This document shows, one piece after another, positions 33,577 to 42,478 of a DNA stretch of 51,401 bases. The stretch is from a virus. The notes below the pieces were generated by a model. It was not told the origin of the DNA. It saw only the letters and a program-made list of their open reading frames with translations, and did no database searches. The DNA is taken from positions 1-51,401 of the IMG/VR virus record IMGVR_UViG_3300047444_000650. One strand, written 5' to 3'. A program made the translations under genes and the position numbers. Positions within the stretch are counted from its first letter, which is position 1, and each line of letters opens with the position of its first letter.

Positions 33577-34013
33577 AGTCCCCGGTTTGTCCTGAACCAA
33601 CACATTCTCAGAACCCGGGACCGCAACGGAAAAACCGTGCGATTTCAACAGGCTTAAATTTCACAAGTGTTACAGTGCGTGAAAATGAGCACAAAACATT
33701 TCAGGACAAACTCAAAAACATCTGTCAGATCAAGTAGTTGCAGTCTATATGTTGCGTTTGGCAGCAGATTGCAAAGTTTCGTGACCGCCCAACATTGTCC
33801 CGCGTGTCCTGTGTCTGGAAAGTCGGAAAACCCTGGAAAATCCGGCACTTTTTGACGTGCGGACAAGTGTGTCCCGCGATGTGTCTCGCGGTGTATCAGG
33901 TGTGTTTTGTGACAGGTTTTCGGCAGAAATTTAAGTATTAACCGCAACGAGTCAATGGTCACGGGCCTCGCCGGGCTTGTGCGGAAATTTGTGCGGAAAC
34001 GCCGTGTCCTGTT
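33577..34013. other. AT-rich spacer between convergent operons
   Basis: 437 bases of clearly lower G+C between the end of the late genes and the end of the early operon. It ends with a tandem TTGTGCGGAAA repeat (33977-33987 and 33989-33999). Short ORFs occur on both strands (a GTG-started 102-residue frame, 33654-33962 minus, is the longest), but codon use and starts do not support any. Regulatory sequence, a bidirectional terminator region or a remnant insertion are all possible; no clean hairpin terminator was seen. Confidence 0.5.
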
Positions 34014-34589
34014 TCAGACGCGCCTGAACACGAGGACCGCGCGGAACTGGTGGTTGGTGGAGCCGCTGACCAGGATCATCGCTTCCTTACGGAAACATTC
34101 TGATTGATACATCGGGGAGACCTGATCCAGCCACACCACATGCGCGTCAGTTCGTAGCCGCTGAAGCGCCCGCATGACCTTCGCCCGATCCGGCATGGGC
34201 ACGCCGTACCGCGCCGCGTGGGTCGGACCGTAGGGCGGGTCCGCGACCACGAGGTCGTAGCTTTCCAGCGGCACCCCATCAAAGGTCTGGCAGTCCGCCA
34301 CGAAAGTCGGATTGAGGTCCGCCCGCAGATCCACCGTGTCGCCGGGCAGAACTCCGGTGTCGACCATGCCGGCGAACGCGTGCAGCACGCGGCGTTTGTC
34401 GGGGAACAGCGCGGCGATGCGCTTCAGGTAGTCACCTTGGTAGCCGCCATAATAGTCGTTCCGTTTTCGGTAACTGTTGCCGATGGACCACGCGCCCGTG
34501 ACCCAGCCATCCGGCCACGCGGTAAGGTATGCGTGCCGGTGCGGCATGACCGTTTCATAATGCGCGATGCGTTCCGGCCATGTCAGCAT
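34014..34589 (-). CDS. DNA methyltransferase (DPPY type, probably N6-adenine)
   Basis: 191 residues from the ATG at 34589, overlapping the DNA polymerase stop by ATGA. The catalytic motif DPPY is at 117-120 within VVADPPYGPTHAARYG. HAFAGMVDTG (about 70-79) resembles the AdoMet-binding FxGxG motif, and DLRADLNPTF follows as the acidic loop. DPPY marks amino-methyltransferases, usually adenine. No cognate restriction gene is present, so it is an orphan enzyme that may protect phage DNA or tune gene expression. It is the last gene of the early operon. Confidence 0.8.
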   Translation of the reverse strand: MLTWPERIAHYETVMPHRHAYLTAWPDGWVTGAWSIGNSYRKRNDYYGGYQGDYLKRIAALFPDKRRVLHAFAGMVDTGVLPGDTVDLRADLNPTFVADCQTFDGVPLESYDLVVADPPYGPTHAARYGVPMPDRAKVMRALQRLRTDAHVVWLDQVSPMYQSECFRKEAMILVSGSTNHQFRAVLVFRRV

Positions 34590-36592
34590 CACGCGGCCTC
34601 CTTGCGATAACGTGGCCCCACGGTCGCGGCGGCGGCGACGGGGAGCCCCGGCGCCCATTTCGGTGCCCGGTTCATCGCCCGCATGAGCCAGTCCCGGGCG
34701 TCCAGGGCTCGCGCGGCGGGCACTTCGGCTATGAGTTCGTCATGCACCGTGGCGACCAAAGGTGGACCCCGGCGGTGGCATCGGATGATCGCCTCGCACA
34801 TCACATCGCGGGCGATGGCCTGGACCAGATTTTCGACGAGTTTGCCGGGCCAGGACCGCAGCCACGCCCAGCGCCCTTGCTCGACACCCCGATACACCAG
34901 TTCCACGTGGCCGTGATCGGGGTGACGCATGAGCCGGGCCTCGCGATAGACCAGCACGGTGCCGCTCGGCAGGATGATTTCCAGGCTCGCGGCGGTGCGC
35001 CGGAAGGTCAGGCCCCGATAGGTTTCCGACGCGCCCGGGAGCCCCGCCGTCACGCGCGAGGCGACCTGATGCGCCTGCCACCAGAGCGTGACGACATAAT
35101 GGTTCAACCGGCGCCAGCCTTGCACGGCGTCCTCTGACTCGGTCTCGGTCAGGTTGACGCCAAAGGTCCGCGCCGTGGCCTGGAACCGCGCCGCGCCCAT
35201 GCCGAACCCGGTCGCCAGGACCAGCACCTTGCCGAACTGGCGGTCCCGCGAGCCCAGCAGGTTCGCGGTATAGGTGTAGACGTCCTCACCCCGGCGGAAG
35301 ACATCGACCATGTCATCCTGCCCGGCCAGCCACACCAGGACGCGGGCCTCGATCTGGGAGAGATCACAAGAGACCAGTAAACACCCCGGCGCCGCCTCGA
35401 TGGTGCTTCGCAGCATACTCGCCAGAACCCCCATGGGGCTGTCTTCAAAGAGCAAATCCAGGGTCTCGACGTCGGCGCCGTCGTTGACGAGGTCCACCGC
35501 GCCATGCACGTCCTTGATCGTGCCCCGGGGGAAATTTTGCCATTGCACGCCCCGGCCCGCCCAGCGGCCCGTGCGGTTGGCGCCATAATACTGAAAGCCA
35601 CCCCGGACCCTGGCGTCGGGGCCGACGCGGTTCCTGATGGTGGTGAGTTTCGCGGTGGATGAGCGAGACACGTCGCGGCGGCACCGTAGGACCGCCGGGA
35701 CGTGTCCTGGCAGGCCCGGGGTAGCGAGCATCATATCGACCGCCTGAGCCCCCAGGGTGGGCCTGGGAGGGCTCCCATCGGCCTGCTCCTTGGTGGGCAC
35801 GGCGACGCCCTGGTCCGTCAGCCACTCGACCAGCCGCCTGACCTGAGCGCCGGACGTGACCTGGCCGTTGGTGAGGCTGTTCAGTCTCGCGTTGATGCGG
35901 GCTTTCTCGGCGTCGCTCAGCGTCCGCATACGATCCACCAAGGGCAGATCCACGCGCAAACCGCGCTGATTGATCGCGTGATCGGCCAGGAAGATTTCAT
36001 ACTCGCGAGGGCTCAGGTCCGGGACCGCGTGATCCAGTGCCCGCTCAGCCGCCACGTCCTGGGCGCAGTAGGACACCAGGGCGGCGAAGCGCGCGGGATC
36101 GGTCTCGTGCCACCAGGTCAGCGGGCTCAGGCTCCGGGGCCGGGCGAAGCGCAACATGAGGTCCCGCGCCGACGTGTCTTTCTGGATCGCGAGGCCCAGC
36201 GCGTACCCAGCCATCTCCAGGCTGGCGGGGAGGCCGGCGACCAGCGCGCGGGCCATGGTGCAGGACCATTGCCATAAAGCAATGTCGGGGAACCCCAGGG
36301 GCTCCAGGACCGCCGCCCAGATGTTCAGTTCAAAAAGATAGTTATGCGCAACGACCGTGGCGCCGGCCAGGATCGCCGCGCGCAGATCGTCAGGGCAAGG
36401 CCCGCCAGTCCAGGACCGGACGGGGCCATTACCAAGGGCGTAGCAAAGCACGGTGACTTTGGTGGACGGGTCGCGGGCGTAAACATGAACCCCCGTCACG
36501 CGCAGATCCACCAGCGACGTGGTCTCCAGGTCCAGGACAAGCCTTGTCCCGGACACGCTCACCCTACCGTCACCAGAAGTCACCCACGACAC
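34589..36592 (-). CDS. DNA polymerase family A with 3'-5' exonuclease
   Basis: 667 residues. The N-terminal DnaQ-like exonuclease has DLE (Asp21, Glu23), AHNYLFELN and YCAQDV. In the polymerase domain, motif A is SCDLSQIEAR (Asp410), motif B is the FGKVLVLATGFGMG helix, and motif C is VHDE (617-619). There is no 5'-3' exonuclease domain, as is usual for phage replicative PolA. It replicates the phage genome together with the DUF2815 protein, helicases and the primase-helicase. Its start overlaps the winged-helix gene by 23 bases. Nothing suggests a 2-aminoadenine genome, since no PurZ-like gene was seen. Confidence 0.92.
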   Translation of the reverse strand: MSWVTSGDGRVSVSGTRLVLDLETTSLVDLRVTGVHVYARDPSTKVTVLCYALGNGPVRSWTGGPCPDDLRAAILAGATVVAHNYLFELNIWAAVLEPLGFPDIALWQWSCTMARALVAGLPASLEMAGYALGLAIQKDTSARDLMLRFARPRSLSPLTWWHETDPARFAALVSYCAQDVAAERALDHAVPDLSPREYEIFLADHAINQRGLRVDLPLVDRMRTLSDAEKARINARLNSLTNGQVTSGAQVRRLVEWLTDQGVAVPTKEQADGSPPRPTLGAQAVDMMLATPGLPGHVPAVLRCRRDVSRSSTAKLTTIRNRVGPDARVRGGFQYYGANRTGRWAGRGVQWQNFPRGTIKDVHGAVDLVNDGADVETLDLLFEDSPMGVLASMLRSTIEAAPGCLLVSCDLSQIEARVLVWLAGQDDMVDVFRRGEDVYTYTANLLGSRDRQFGKVLVLATGFGMGAARFQATARTFGVNLTETESEDAVQGWRRLNHYVVTLWWQAHQVASRVTAGLPGASETYRGLTFRRTAASLEIILPSGTVLVYREARLMRHPDHGHVELVYRGVEQGRWAWLRSWPGKLVENLVQAIARDVMCEAIIRCHRRGPPLVATVHDELIAEVPAARALDARDWLMRAMNRAPKWAPGLPVAAAATVGPRYRKEAA

Positions 36593-36896
36593 GCGTAACC
36601 ATTCGGGCTACGTAATAAACATGCGCCCACCGCGCCGATCTGGTCCGCCGGATGTCTTTGTTCGTTAACACCCAGCCGCTGAGTTGAAGTTCCCGCAACC
36701 GCGCGCTGGCGGTCTGGTGGCGTAGGTTCAACGCGACCTCGATTTCATCACAGGTGGCACCGCGCGGGCTTCCCGCGATAAAACTGTAGATGGCACCGCG
36801 AAGCGTGGCCAGGTCAGGCTCGCGTAAACTACCCGCGGCGGCGGCGCTTGTGTCCGAACCCTTCACATAACCCGGGCGTGAAGGGTAGCCGCTCAC
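36570..36896 (-). CDS. Winged-helix DNA-binding protein
   Basis: 108 residues from a GTG at 36896 that overlaps the preceding stop (GTGA). Residues ~35-85 form a winged helix: IYSFIAGSPRGATCDEIEVALNL, then RHQTASARLRELQLSGWV. It ends inside the polymerase start. Small MarR/ArsR-like wings of this kind occur in phage replication operons, probably as regulators or replisome-associated DNA binders. Confidence 0.7.
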   Translation of the reverse strand: MSGYPSRPGYVKGSDTSAAAAGSLREPDLATLRGAIYSFIAGSPRGATCDEIEVALNLRHQTASARLRELQLSGWVLTNKDIRRTRSARWAHVYYVARMVTRVVGDFW

Positions 36897-37150
36897 GGCG
36901 GCGGCGCGGGCGCGGGCGAGCCCTCCCCAGTCCAGGCGATGCGTAGCTTCTCGACCAGCCGGCACTCATTCCAAAGGTGAAACAAGGGTCCGCCCATGCC
37001 GTAGTGCTTCATCGCGTCGGCCATGGGCGTGTCCCAGGGCAACGGGCGCGTGAGCGAGGCCCGCAACCCATGGTGCGCCGCGAGTAAATCGTTGATCGAC
37101 CGGCCCAGCAAGGGCAGATCGACCAGCATTTGTTCAGCGCCCTGAGCCAT
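36893..37150 (-). CDS. Hypothetical small early protein
   Basis: 85 residues; ATG overlaps the TAA of the preceding gene. It is mostly helical (LLGRSINDLLAAHHGLR; MADAMKHYGMGGPLFHLWNECRLVEKLRI), with a Pro-rich C-terminus. No family recognised. The tight overlaps with the DUF2815-like and winged-helix genes show it is a real member of the replication operon. Confidence 0.6.
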   Translation of the reverse strand: MAQGAEQMLVDLPLLGRSINDLLAAHHGLRASLTRPLPWDTPMADAMKHYGMGGPLFHLWNECRLVEKLRIAWTGEGSPAPAPPP

Positions 37151-37758
37151 TACACGCCCACCAGGGCCGGGCGCCAGACCGCCAGGAAAGGCGCCTCGTC
37201 GTCATCATCATAATCGCCCGCGCCGCCCTCGCCGTACGGATCGAACTCGTCTTCGGCCTTTTTGCGATCATCGAGGCGGGGACCATCGGTTCGGCAGATT
37301 TGTATGTTGTTGAGATTAAAGTTCACGCCCTTGTTGCCGCTCACATCGTAAGCGAAGGGCCGCACCGTGGCCCGCGCCATCTGTCCCGGCCACACGTCGC
37401 CGGGGACCGTCACGGTCTGCAAACGAGCATCCACCACGCCGGGCCTGTCTTTCGACCAAGGTTGAATGTAAATGCCGCCCGCCATCTCGGCATAGCCCTT
37501 GGCCTTCTTGGCCTCGGTCCGCCTGAAGGGCGAACGGATGCTCTGCACGAAGGCCCGGTCCCGGGACTTGCCGGCGCCGAAGAACTCGTCGATCACCGCG
37601 CCCACGGACTTACGCAGTTCCATGAACGCCGGGTCTTTCTGCGCCGCCGCGTCGAACAACAGCGCGCAACTGAACCTTGGGTCCGCTCCCGGCGCCGCCG
37701 GGCGGGCCACGAACAGATGCGGATAGCTAAGCAAACCGATAGGCGTGCGGACGGCCAT
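37150..37758 (-). CDS. DUF2815-type single-stranded DNA-binding protein
   Basis: 202 residues. RTPIGLLSYPHLFVARPA near the start, FSCALLFDAAAQ, the middle segment SIRSPFRRTE, GYAEMAGGIYIQP and GQMARATVRPFAYD are the blocks expected of DUF2815. That family replaces SSB in many siphophage replication modules and is usually next to DUF2800 and PolA, as here. The C-terminus has a strongly acidic tail (about residues 165-188), typical of ssDNA-binding proteins that recruit partners. GGAG precedes the ATG. Confidence 0.82.
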   Translation of the reverse strand: MAVRTPIGLLSYPHLFVARPAAPGADPRFSCALLFDAAAQKDPAFMELRKSVGAVIDEFFGAGKSRDRAFVQSIRSPFRRTEAKKAKGYAEMAGGIYIQPWSKDRPGVVDARLQTVTVPGDVWPGQMARATVRPFAYDVSGNKGVNFNLNNIQICRTDGPRLDDRKKAEDEFDPYGEGGAGDYDDDDEAPFLAVWRPALVGV

Positions 37759-37795
37759 GGTGTGGCTCCATTGTGAGGGTTCCAGATCGGTGAAG

Positions 37796-37820
37796 CGGAG
37801 AAGACGGAGAAGCGGAGAAG
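37796..37820 (-). repeat. Tandem CTTCTCCG octamers upstream of the DUF2815 gene
   Basis: Three copies of CTTCTCCG on the minus strand (37796-37803, 37805-37812, 37813-37820) in the 63-base gap before the DUF2815-like gene. The same octamer is doubled in the next gap upstream (38269-38284). A shared regulatory site is likely; its nature is unknown. Confidence 0.6.
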
Positions 37821-37821
37821 A

Positions 37822-38250
37822 TCAGTGCGGCGTGGCGGGGCCAGGGGTTTCCAGCATGAAACGGTCAAACGCCTCCCAGCCCGCCTGCTTGAACAACATC
37901 CCACAGGCGATGGACTTGCTCATCATAAAAGCCGAAGGCGCTTTTTTGCCTCTGCCGCACGCGTTTGACATTGTCTGAAACCACCGTCGCGTCCACACAT
38001 TCCTGGGCTCGTAAACGTCCTCCCACGCCGCCGCGACAACAATCGAAGCGTCAACGGGCACGCCCGCCATCCGCGCGAGACTTTCCTGGCTGGGCTCCCG
38101 CCACTCCATCGGCGCGTCAGGGTGCTTCGCCAGAAACCTGATCGACGCGATTATCATGCGTCGCACGGCGTTGGTGTACTCAGGATTACCGGAGTCAACC
38201 GGATCGGCCCAGAGCGGGTTCCACGCATACGTTGAAGGGTCTGGCGGCAT
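37822..38250 (-). CDS. Hypothetical early protein
   Basis: 142 residues, with AAAGG upstream of the ATG. It has an aromatic N-terminus (YAWNPLWADP), helices around residues 25-45 and 55-80, and a C-terminal part (WTRRWFQTMSNACGRG ... AFDRFMLE) that looks folded. No motif recognised. It is flanked on both sides by the CTTCTCCG repeats. Confidence 0.55.
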   Translation of the reverse strand: MPPDPSTYAWNPLWADPVDSGNPEYTNAVRRMIIASIRFLAKHPDAPMEWREPSQESLARMAGVPVDASIVVAAAWEDVYEPRNVWTRRWFQTMSNACGRGKKAPSAFMMSKSIACGMLFKQAGWEAFDRFMLETPGPATPH

Positions 38251-38268
38251 GGCGGTTGGTGCCTTTCA

Positions 38269-38284
38269 CGGAGAAGCGGAGAAG
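38269..38284 (-). repeat. Second CTTCTCCG octamer pair
   Basis: Two tandem CTTCTCCG copies on the minus strand, 19 bases before the ATG at 38250 and followed by the same GATC context as the first cluster. Confidence 0.6.
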
Positions 38285-38295
38285 ATCGAACGTCG

Positions 38296-38484
38296 TTACG
38301 CGGTCCCGATGATGCCGCGCTCCATCATGCCGCGCCGCAGGCTGGCGCGTTCCTCGGGCGAGACGGTTATTTCGGACAGCCACTGACAGCCGGCGCACCG
38401 ATTGGCCGGACCGTGCCGGGGACCGGGCGAGATCACATGCACGCCGCAGTCCTCACAGTCGAACTCCCGTTCATCCTCAGGCAT
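38296..38484 (-). CDS. Zinc-ribbon protein
   Basis: 62 residues. Two CxxC-type knuckles (CEDC near residue 10 and CAGC near residue 30) flank a His/Pro/Arg loop and form a small zinc ribbon, followed by a basic helix (EERASLRRGMMERGIIG). Such proteins are common in phage early operons and may bind DNA or RNA polymerase. It overlaps the end of the upstream gene by eight bases. Confidence 0.65.
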   Translation of the reverse strand: MPEDEREFDCEDCGVHVISPGPRHGPANRCAGCQWLSEITVSPEERASLRRGMMERGIIGTA

Positions 38485-38686
38485 AAAGTTTGGCCTCGAT
38501 GCGCTTCAGGATCGCCCATTGCTTTTCCGAGACAAGCGTGTCAACGCCGTAACGGACAACCCGGTCCCGCAGGCTGTCCATGAACTCGCTTTCCCAGGCG
38601 CTCAGGCGCGTGGTGCCCTCGGCGTCGTAGAGCAGTTCCACCACATGGTCGTGCTGGTCGCCCAGCTTGTCGTCGTAAACGGCCAT
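38477..38686 (-). CDS. Hypothetical small early protein
   Basis: 69 residues, acidic and helical: FMDSLRDRVVRYGVDTLVSEKQWAILKRIEAKLY. Its C-terminal half resembles short phage helical proteins that follow DUF2800 genes in replication operons, with LSxxQxxxLxxIxxK-type helices. It lies five bases after the DUF2800 stop. Function unknown. Confidence 0.6.
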   Translation of the reverse strand: MAVYDDKLGDQHDHVVELLYDAEGTTRLSAWESEFMDSLRDRVVRYGVDTLVSEKQWAILKRIEAKLYA

Positions 38687-38691
38687 GGCGC

Positions 38692-39888
38692 TCAGCCCTC
38701 CAGGTCGTCAAACAGGCCCATGTCGTCACCCCCATCCGAAGTCACGCGCGCCAGTTTGGTCCCGGAGGATTTACTTTCCACGAAGGGCTCGACGGTCCGC
38801 CAGATCGAGGATCCCTTTTTGACCAGCTTCTCGATCTGGGCGGGGGATTTGAGTTCAGCTTTCCAGGCGTCCACCCCGGCGCTTGTCAGGGTTTGACTGA
38901 CGGTGTCGGTGTCAGTCCACCCGCGCGTGGGACGCGTGGGCACTTCGGCCCAGCCCGGGACCTCGACGCCCTCCCTGATACGCTCCAGGCCATACCCTTT
39001 CATGGCCCCGGCCCAGAGCAGGACGGTCTCGGCCAGATGAAGTCTGGTGGCGATGGTCTGACCTTCGGCGCTGTCATCGAACTGGACTTTGGCGGCGTCC
39101 TGGGCGGCGAGCAGAAGCATGGGACAGGCGTGGGCGACGGGACAGAACCGGCACCAGGGTCCCGTCACATAGGGCGCCTCGGGATCTTCGCAAGCGCGCA
39201 CCGCCGGGATCAGAACCTCATCCACCCACATTTCAACGTCCAGCGCGGTCAGATCCTGGCTCCTGATCTTTTCGGGGGTTCGGGCGTTGGGCTGCACCAG
39301 GGTCAGGCGGACATTGGCCGGCCAGATGCCCAGGCCGATCAGTTCGGCCAGCACGCCCGCGCTGTAATACATCAGTTGTACGTTATCGGTGACGCTGACC
39401 AGCACGCCCGAACCGTTCTTGTAGTCAGCGATTTCGACAAGGTCATGCGCGAGAAAATGCACGTCGCAGCGCCCGAACATGCGAACCGGCGGCGGTGAGC
39501 CAGTGAAGTACTTATCCAGGAACACCGTGCGCTCAACCCGGGGCGAGACTTTCAGTTCGCGCGACCGGGTCATCACGTACTCCAGCATGACCCGCACGCC
39601 ATCGGTCATCGCCTCGTCCACGGTGACGTCGTAACCGTCAACCGTCGTCGTGATGCCCTGGTTGGCGCGCAGTTCCTCGAACGGATCGCCCCCCTGCCCC
39701 AGTTCATGGATCGCGCGCTCCAGCACGGCATGGGCGACCGTCCCCGTGGCGGCGTGGATCGTCGGCGCCTTGTGGCGCTCGCGCTGGGACAGGCCAAAAC
39801 TCGCGGGACAATGGGACCACCGCTCCATGCTCGACGCGCCCAGATCCGAGTGCGCCGGCAGCATGTCGTCCCCGACCATGAGGATCAT
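38692..39888 (-). CDS. DUF2800 Cas4/RecB-like nuclease
   Basis: 398 residues. It begins with [11 protein letters not shown], the family opening. It then has GTVAHAVLE with its active-site His, [20 protein letters not shown] with the Asp and ExxDYK of the PD-(D/E)xK fold, and a late pair [11 protein letters not shown] that may contribute to an Fe-S cluster. DUF2800 proteins are Cas4/RecB-like nucleases encoded beside DUF2815 and PolA and are thought to act in recombination-dependent replication or end resection. ATGA coupling to the HAD-like gene supports the start. Family call is strong. Confidence 0.85.
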   Translation of the reverse strand: MILMVGDDMLPAHSDLGASSMERWSHCPASFGLSQRERHKAPTIHAATGTVAHAVLERAIHELGQGGDPFEELRANQGITTTVDGYDVTVDEAMTDGVRVMLEYVMTRSRELKVSPRVERTVFLDKYFTGSPPPVRMFGRCDVHFLAHDLVEIADYKNGSGVLVSVTDNVQLMYYSAGVLAELIGLGIWPANVRLTLVQPNARTPEKIRSQDLTALDVEMWVDEVLIPAVRACEDPEAPYVTGPWCRFCPVAHACPMLLLAAQDAAKVQFDDSAEGQTIATRLHLAETVLLWAGAMKGYGLERIREGVEVPGWAEVPTRPTRGWTDTDTVSQTLTSAGVDAWKAELKSPAQIEKLVKKGSSIWRTVEPFVESKSSGTKLARVTSDGGDDMGLFDDLEG

Positions 39889-40298
39889 GGTTTCCCCCCG
39901 GCGTTCCAGGGCCTGAACGCGCGCATGGCGTCCGCCGTCAGTTCCGGCGCCAACCAGTCGCCCTTGAAACAGATCGCCCGATCATCAATCGTGAGCCACG
40001 CGGCGGGCTTTTCGTTAGCGAACTCGAATGTCAGAGGCTTCTGCGGGTGACGCACGCCGCCCGACTGGAGCCAGAGGTTACGTTGCTCGTGGAGCCAGTA
40101 GCCCATCTCCAACACACCCACGTCATCTTTGGACCGAGACGAGTAGATCACCAGCCTGAAACGGTCCCGCACCGTTTCGACCCACTCGAAGAAGCCCGGC
40201 ACGACGGTTCCGTAGATCGTTCCGTCCTGCCAGCCCTTTTCGTAACTGTGGATCACGCCGTCGAAATCGACGCACAGCGTGGGTTTGAACTCGCTCAT
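39885..40298 (-). CDS. HAD-superfamily hydrolase
   Basis: 137 residues from the ATG at 40298; the frame is open upstream but reads like shadow sequence. [11 protein letters not shown] carries the nucleophile pair Asp11/Asp13 of HAD phosphatases, SSRSKDD supplies the second motif and LTIDDRA the acidic fourth motif. Phages often encode such minimal HAD proteins in early regions, where they are annotated as nucleotide or polynucleotide phosphatases. The substrate cannot be told from sequence. It is coupled to the DUF2800 gene. Confidence 0.8.
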   Translation of the reverse strand: MSEFKPTLCVDFDGVIHSYEKGWQDGTIYGTVVPGFFEWVETVRDRFRLVIYSSRSKDDVGVLEMGYWLHEQRNLWLQSGGVRHPQKPLTFEFANEKPAAWLTIDDRAICFKGDWLAPELTADAMRAFRPWNAGGKP

Positions 40299-40300
40299 GG

Positions 40301-40948
40301 TCAGAGCCCCGCCGGGATGTTCACCTTGAATTTCTGAGCCAGCGCCAGCGCCTCCTTCCACAACCCGGGGGCCTGCGCCAAGGGCACGTCGATGAACTTG
40401 GAGACCTTGTAAACCTTCTGAAGCGCCTTCACCGCGTCGCCGCCGCCCGCCAGGGGGAACACCTGGCGAAGTAAAACCACCGCCCCGTCCATGCACTCCT
40501 TGGGCGTGCGGACCTTGTCCTGGACCGCTTGTTTGGAGGCGGGACCGGGCGGCGCGGGCGCGGCGTCATCCTCGTCAGCGAAGGGATCGCCCGCACCGGG
40601 ACCATCGCTGGCACCCAGCAGCGGATCGTCGGCGTCAGCGGCGGCACCGTTGCCCTGGGCCTTGGCCCTGGCCTCGGCCTCGGCCTTTTCCTTCGCGGCC
40701 CGGCGTTCGGCGGTGCGGTCCCGGACACGCTTCGTGCCGGTCTGGGCCTGAACCGGCGCCGGGTCGGGGGGATCGGGGCTCGGGTCCAGGGCCGGGTCGT
40801 CATCCACCGGAAGAACATCAGGCGACAGCACGGTGGCGGTCACGCCCCGCCTCTGGAGTTCGGTGGCGAGATAGCTGAACGCGTCCAGGACGGCGCCGGC
40901 CTCATCGGGCTGACCGGGATCAAAGTTCAGGGTGATCGTGGCGCTCAT
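40301..40948 (-). CDS. Hypothetical early protein with acidic linker
   Basis: 215 residues from the ATG at 40948 (ATGA overlap with the helicase; the frame is open to 40960). Residues 1-35 look like a beta-alpha unit ([17 protein letters not shown]). Residues ~45-130 are a Pro/Asp/Ala low-complexity linker with a charged helix. The C-terminal ~65 residues are a compact helical domain ([19 protein letters not shown] ... [19 protein letters not shown]). Its position suggests an accessory factor for the SNF2 helicase or nuclease. Confidence 0.55.
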   Translation of the reverse strand: MSATITLNFDPGQPDEAGAVLDAFSYLATELQRRGVTATVLSPDVLPVDDDPALDPSPDPPDPAPVQAQTGTKRVRDRTAERRAAKEKAEAEARAKAQGNGAAADADDPLLGASDGPGAGDPFADEDDAAPAPPGPASKQAVQDKVRTPKECMDGAVVLLRQVFPLAGGGDAVKALQKVYKVSKFIDVPLAQAPGLWKEALALAQKFKVNIPAGL

Positions 40949-42396
40949 ACCGTTTCGCATGTTGAACTTTCCCCTGTGGGTTTTTCGTAGAGTTCCATCA
41001 GTTCAGCCGCCTTGCGGCGAAAGGCCCGCATGATCCGCTGGTCCAACGATCCGGGCAGATACAGGAAACTCGCCAACACGGGCCGGGCCTGTCCCAGCCG
41101 CCATGCCCTGGCGATAACCTGGTCGTTCTCACCGGGCACCCAGGAGGGTTCCACGATGCCCACCTGCGCCGCCGCCGTCAGCGTGATCGCGGAGCCCGCC
41201 GCCTTGACCTGGCCAATGAACACCCTGGTTTGGGCATCGTTCTGGAACAGGCCCACATTGCGTTCGCGTTCCTCGGTCCCGGTCTGTCCCGTGATCGTCA
41301 CGGGACCGAAATCCACCAACTGGTATTTCAGCCGGTCAATGACATCAATGTGCCATGCGAAAAGCAGGATTTTATCAACGCCACACTCCAGCCGCTCGCG
41401 CGCCCATTCAGCCGCCAGCGTGACTTTCATGTCGCCCAGCAAACGCCGCAGCGTCGCCAGATGGATCTCGTCGGCGCGAAGTACGTCGGGCAGCGCGTCC
41501 ACCGGGACCGCCATCAGGCGCTCAACGGTGTCCCGGTGGGACAGGTAGATGTTGCTCATGCCGTTCGGCGGCGAGAACCCCAGGGGCACGTCCTCGACCT
41601 GGAGGGGCGGCAACTCCGGGAGGACGTCCTTGCGGCGGCGGCGAAGTATGACCGGCGCGAACGCCTTACGCAGAACCTCCTGGCCCTGGGAGCCATGCAC
41701 GGCCCGGCCCCAGGGACCATCCGTGTATCTGGTGTATCTTTCCTGGAAATCAGCCTCGCCCAGGGGTTTGCCCTCATGGGTGAGCAAATCCGGCCAAAAG
41801 GTCCGGTAATGCGGGAACAACTCCCCGGCGTGGTTGGGTGTGGGCGAGCCGGTAAGCAACAACACCCGGTCCGCCTGAGCCTGGATGCCCAGGTGCCCCG
41901 ACCGGCCCCCGTAGATGGCCACCGTACGGTTCGACAGGTTTTTCAGGTAGTGCGCTTCGTCCAGGACCAACAGGTCCCAGCGGCGCTCCCGTAACGGCTT
42001 CGCCCAGCGGCGCATGGCGGCGGGCTGGGAGAACACATCATAACTCAGGATCAGCAGCAAATCATCGTTCACGATCCAGTCGCCGGGGGTGCCGTTGTAC
42101 GGCGGCACCCTGGTATGGGTGAGCATCCCAGGCCAGAACTTGCGGACCTCGATGGGCCAACTGACGCGCCCTATGGCCGGCGCGACGACCAGGATGCGCC
42201 GGGCGTTCAGCCCCTGGGCCACCAGGACCGCCTGGAGGGTTTTACCCAGGCCCGGATCGTCCGCGAGCATCGCCGCGCGGTGGGACGGTCGCGTGTTGTG
42301 TCCTGGACCGTATTTCGGGGACAACGCGTCCAACACAAACCGCGCGCCTTCCGTCTGGTAGTTCCTCGGCCCAGGGATATGTCCTTGATGCGCCAT
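40945..42396 (-). CDS. SNF2-family DNA helicase/translocase
   Basis: 483 residues. Motif I is DDPGLGKT (46-53). Motif II is DEAH (146-149) within LLVLDEAHYLKN, followed by RVLLLTGSPTPNHAG (motif III region) and HYRTFWPDLL. In the second RecA domain, VFIGQVKAAGSAITLTAA and DQVIARAWRLGQ are SNF2 motifs V-VI. Small phage SNF2 proteins of this type accompany DUF2800/PolA modules and remodel DNA during replication or recombination. There is no strong ribosome-binding site. Confidence 0.9.
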   Translation of the reverse strand: MAHQGHIPGPRNYQTEGARFVLDALSPKYGPGHNTRPSHRAAMLADDPGLGKTLQAVLVAQGLNARRILVVAPAIGRVSWPIEVRKFWPGMLTHTRVPPYNGTPGDWIVNDDLLLILSYDVFSQPAAMRRWAKPLRERRWDLLVLDEAHYLKNLSNRTVAIYGGRSGHLGIQAQADRVLLLTGSPTPNHAGELFPHYRTFWPDLLTHEGKPLGEADFQERYTRYTDGPWGRAVHGSQGQEVLRKAFAPVILRRRRKDVLPELPPLQVEDVPLGFSPPNGMSNIYLSHRDTVERLMAVPVDALPDVLRADEIHLATLRRLLGDMKVTLAAEWARERLECGVDKILLFAWHIDVIDRLKYQLVDFGPVTITGQTGTEERERNVGLFQNDAQTRVFIGQVKAAGSAITLTAAAQVGIVEPSWVPGENDQVIARAWRLGQARPVLASFLYLPGSLDQRIMRAFRRKAAELMELYEKPTGESSTCETV

Positions 42397-42478
42397 GCGA
42401 AACTTCTCTGACGGAGCGGTGTGGCGGGGTGAGCGGTGTTGGTCGTATGTCCTGACTGTATGCCTGTTGTTGGGCGTG

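Noticed and set aside
33654-33962. 102-codon minus-strand ORF in the AT-rich spacer
   Set aside because: GTG start without a ribosome-binding site, atypical codons and no recognisable motif.
34589-36592. DpoZ-type polymerase of a 2-aminoadenine genome
   Set aside because: No PurZ, MazZ or DatZ-like gene is visible nearby.
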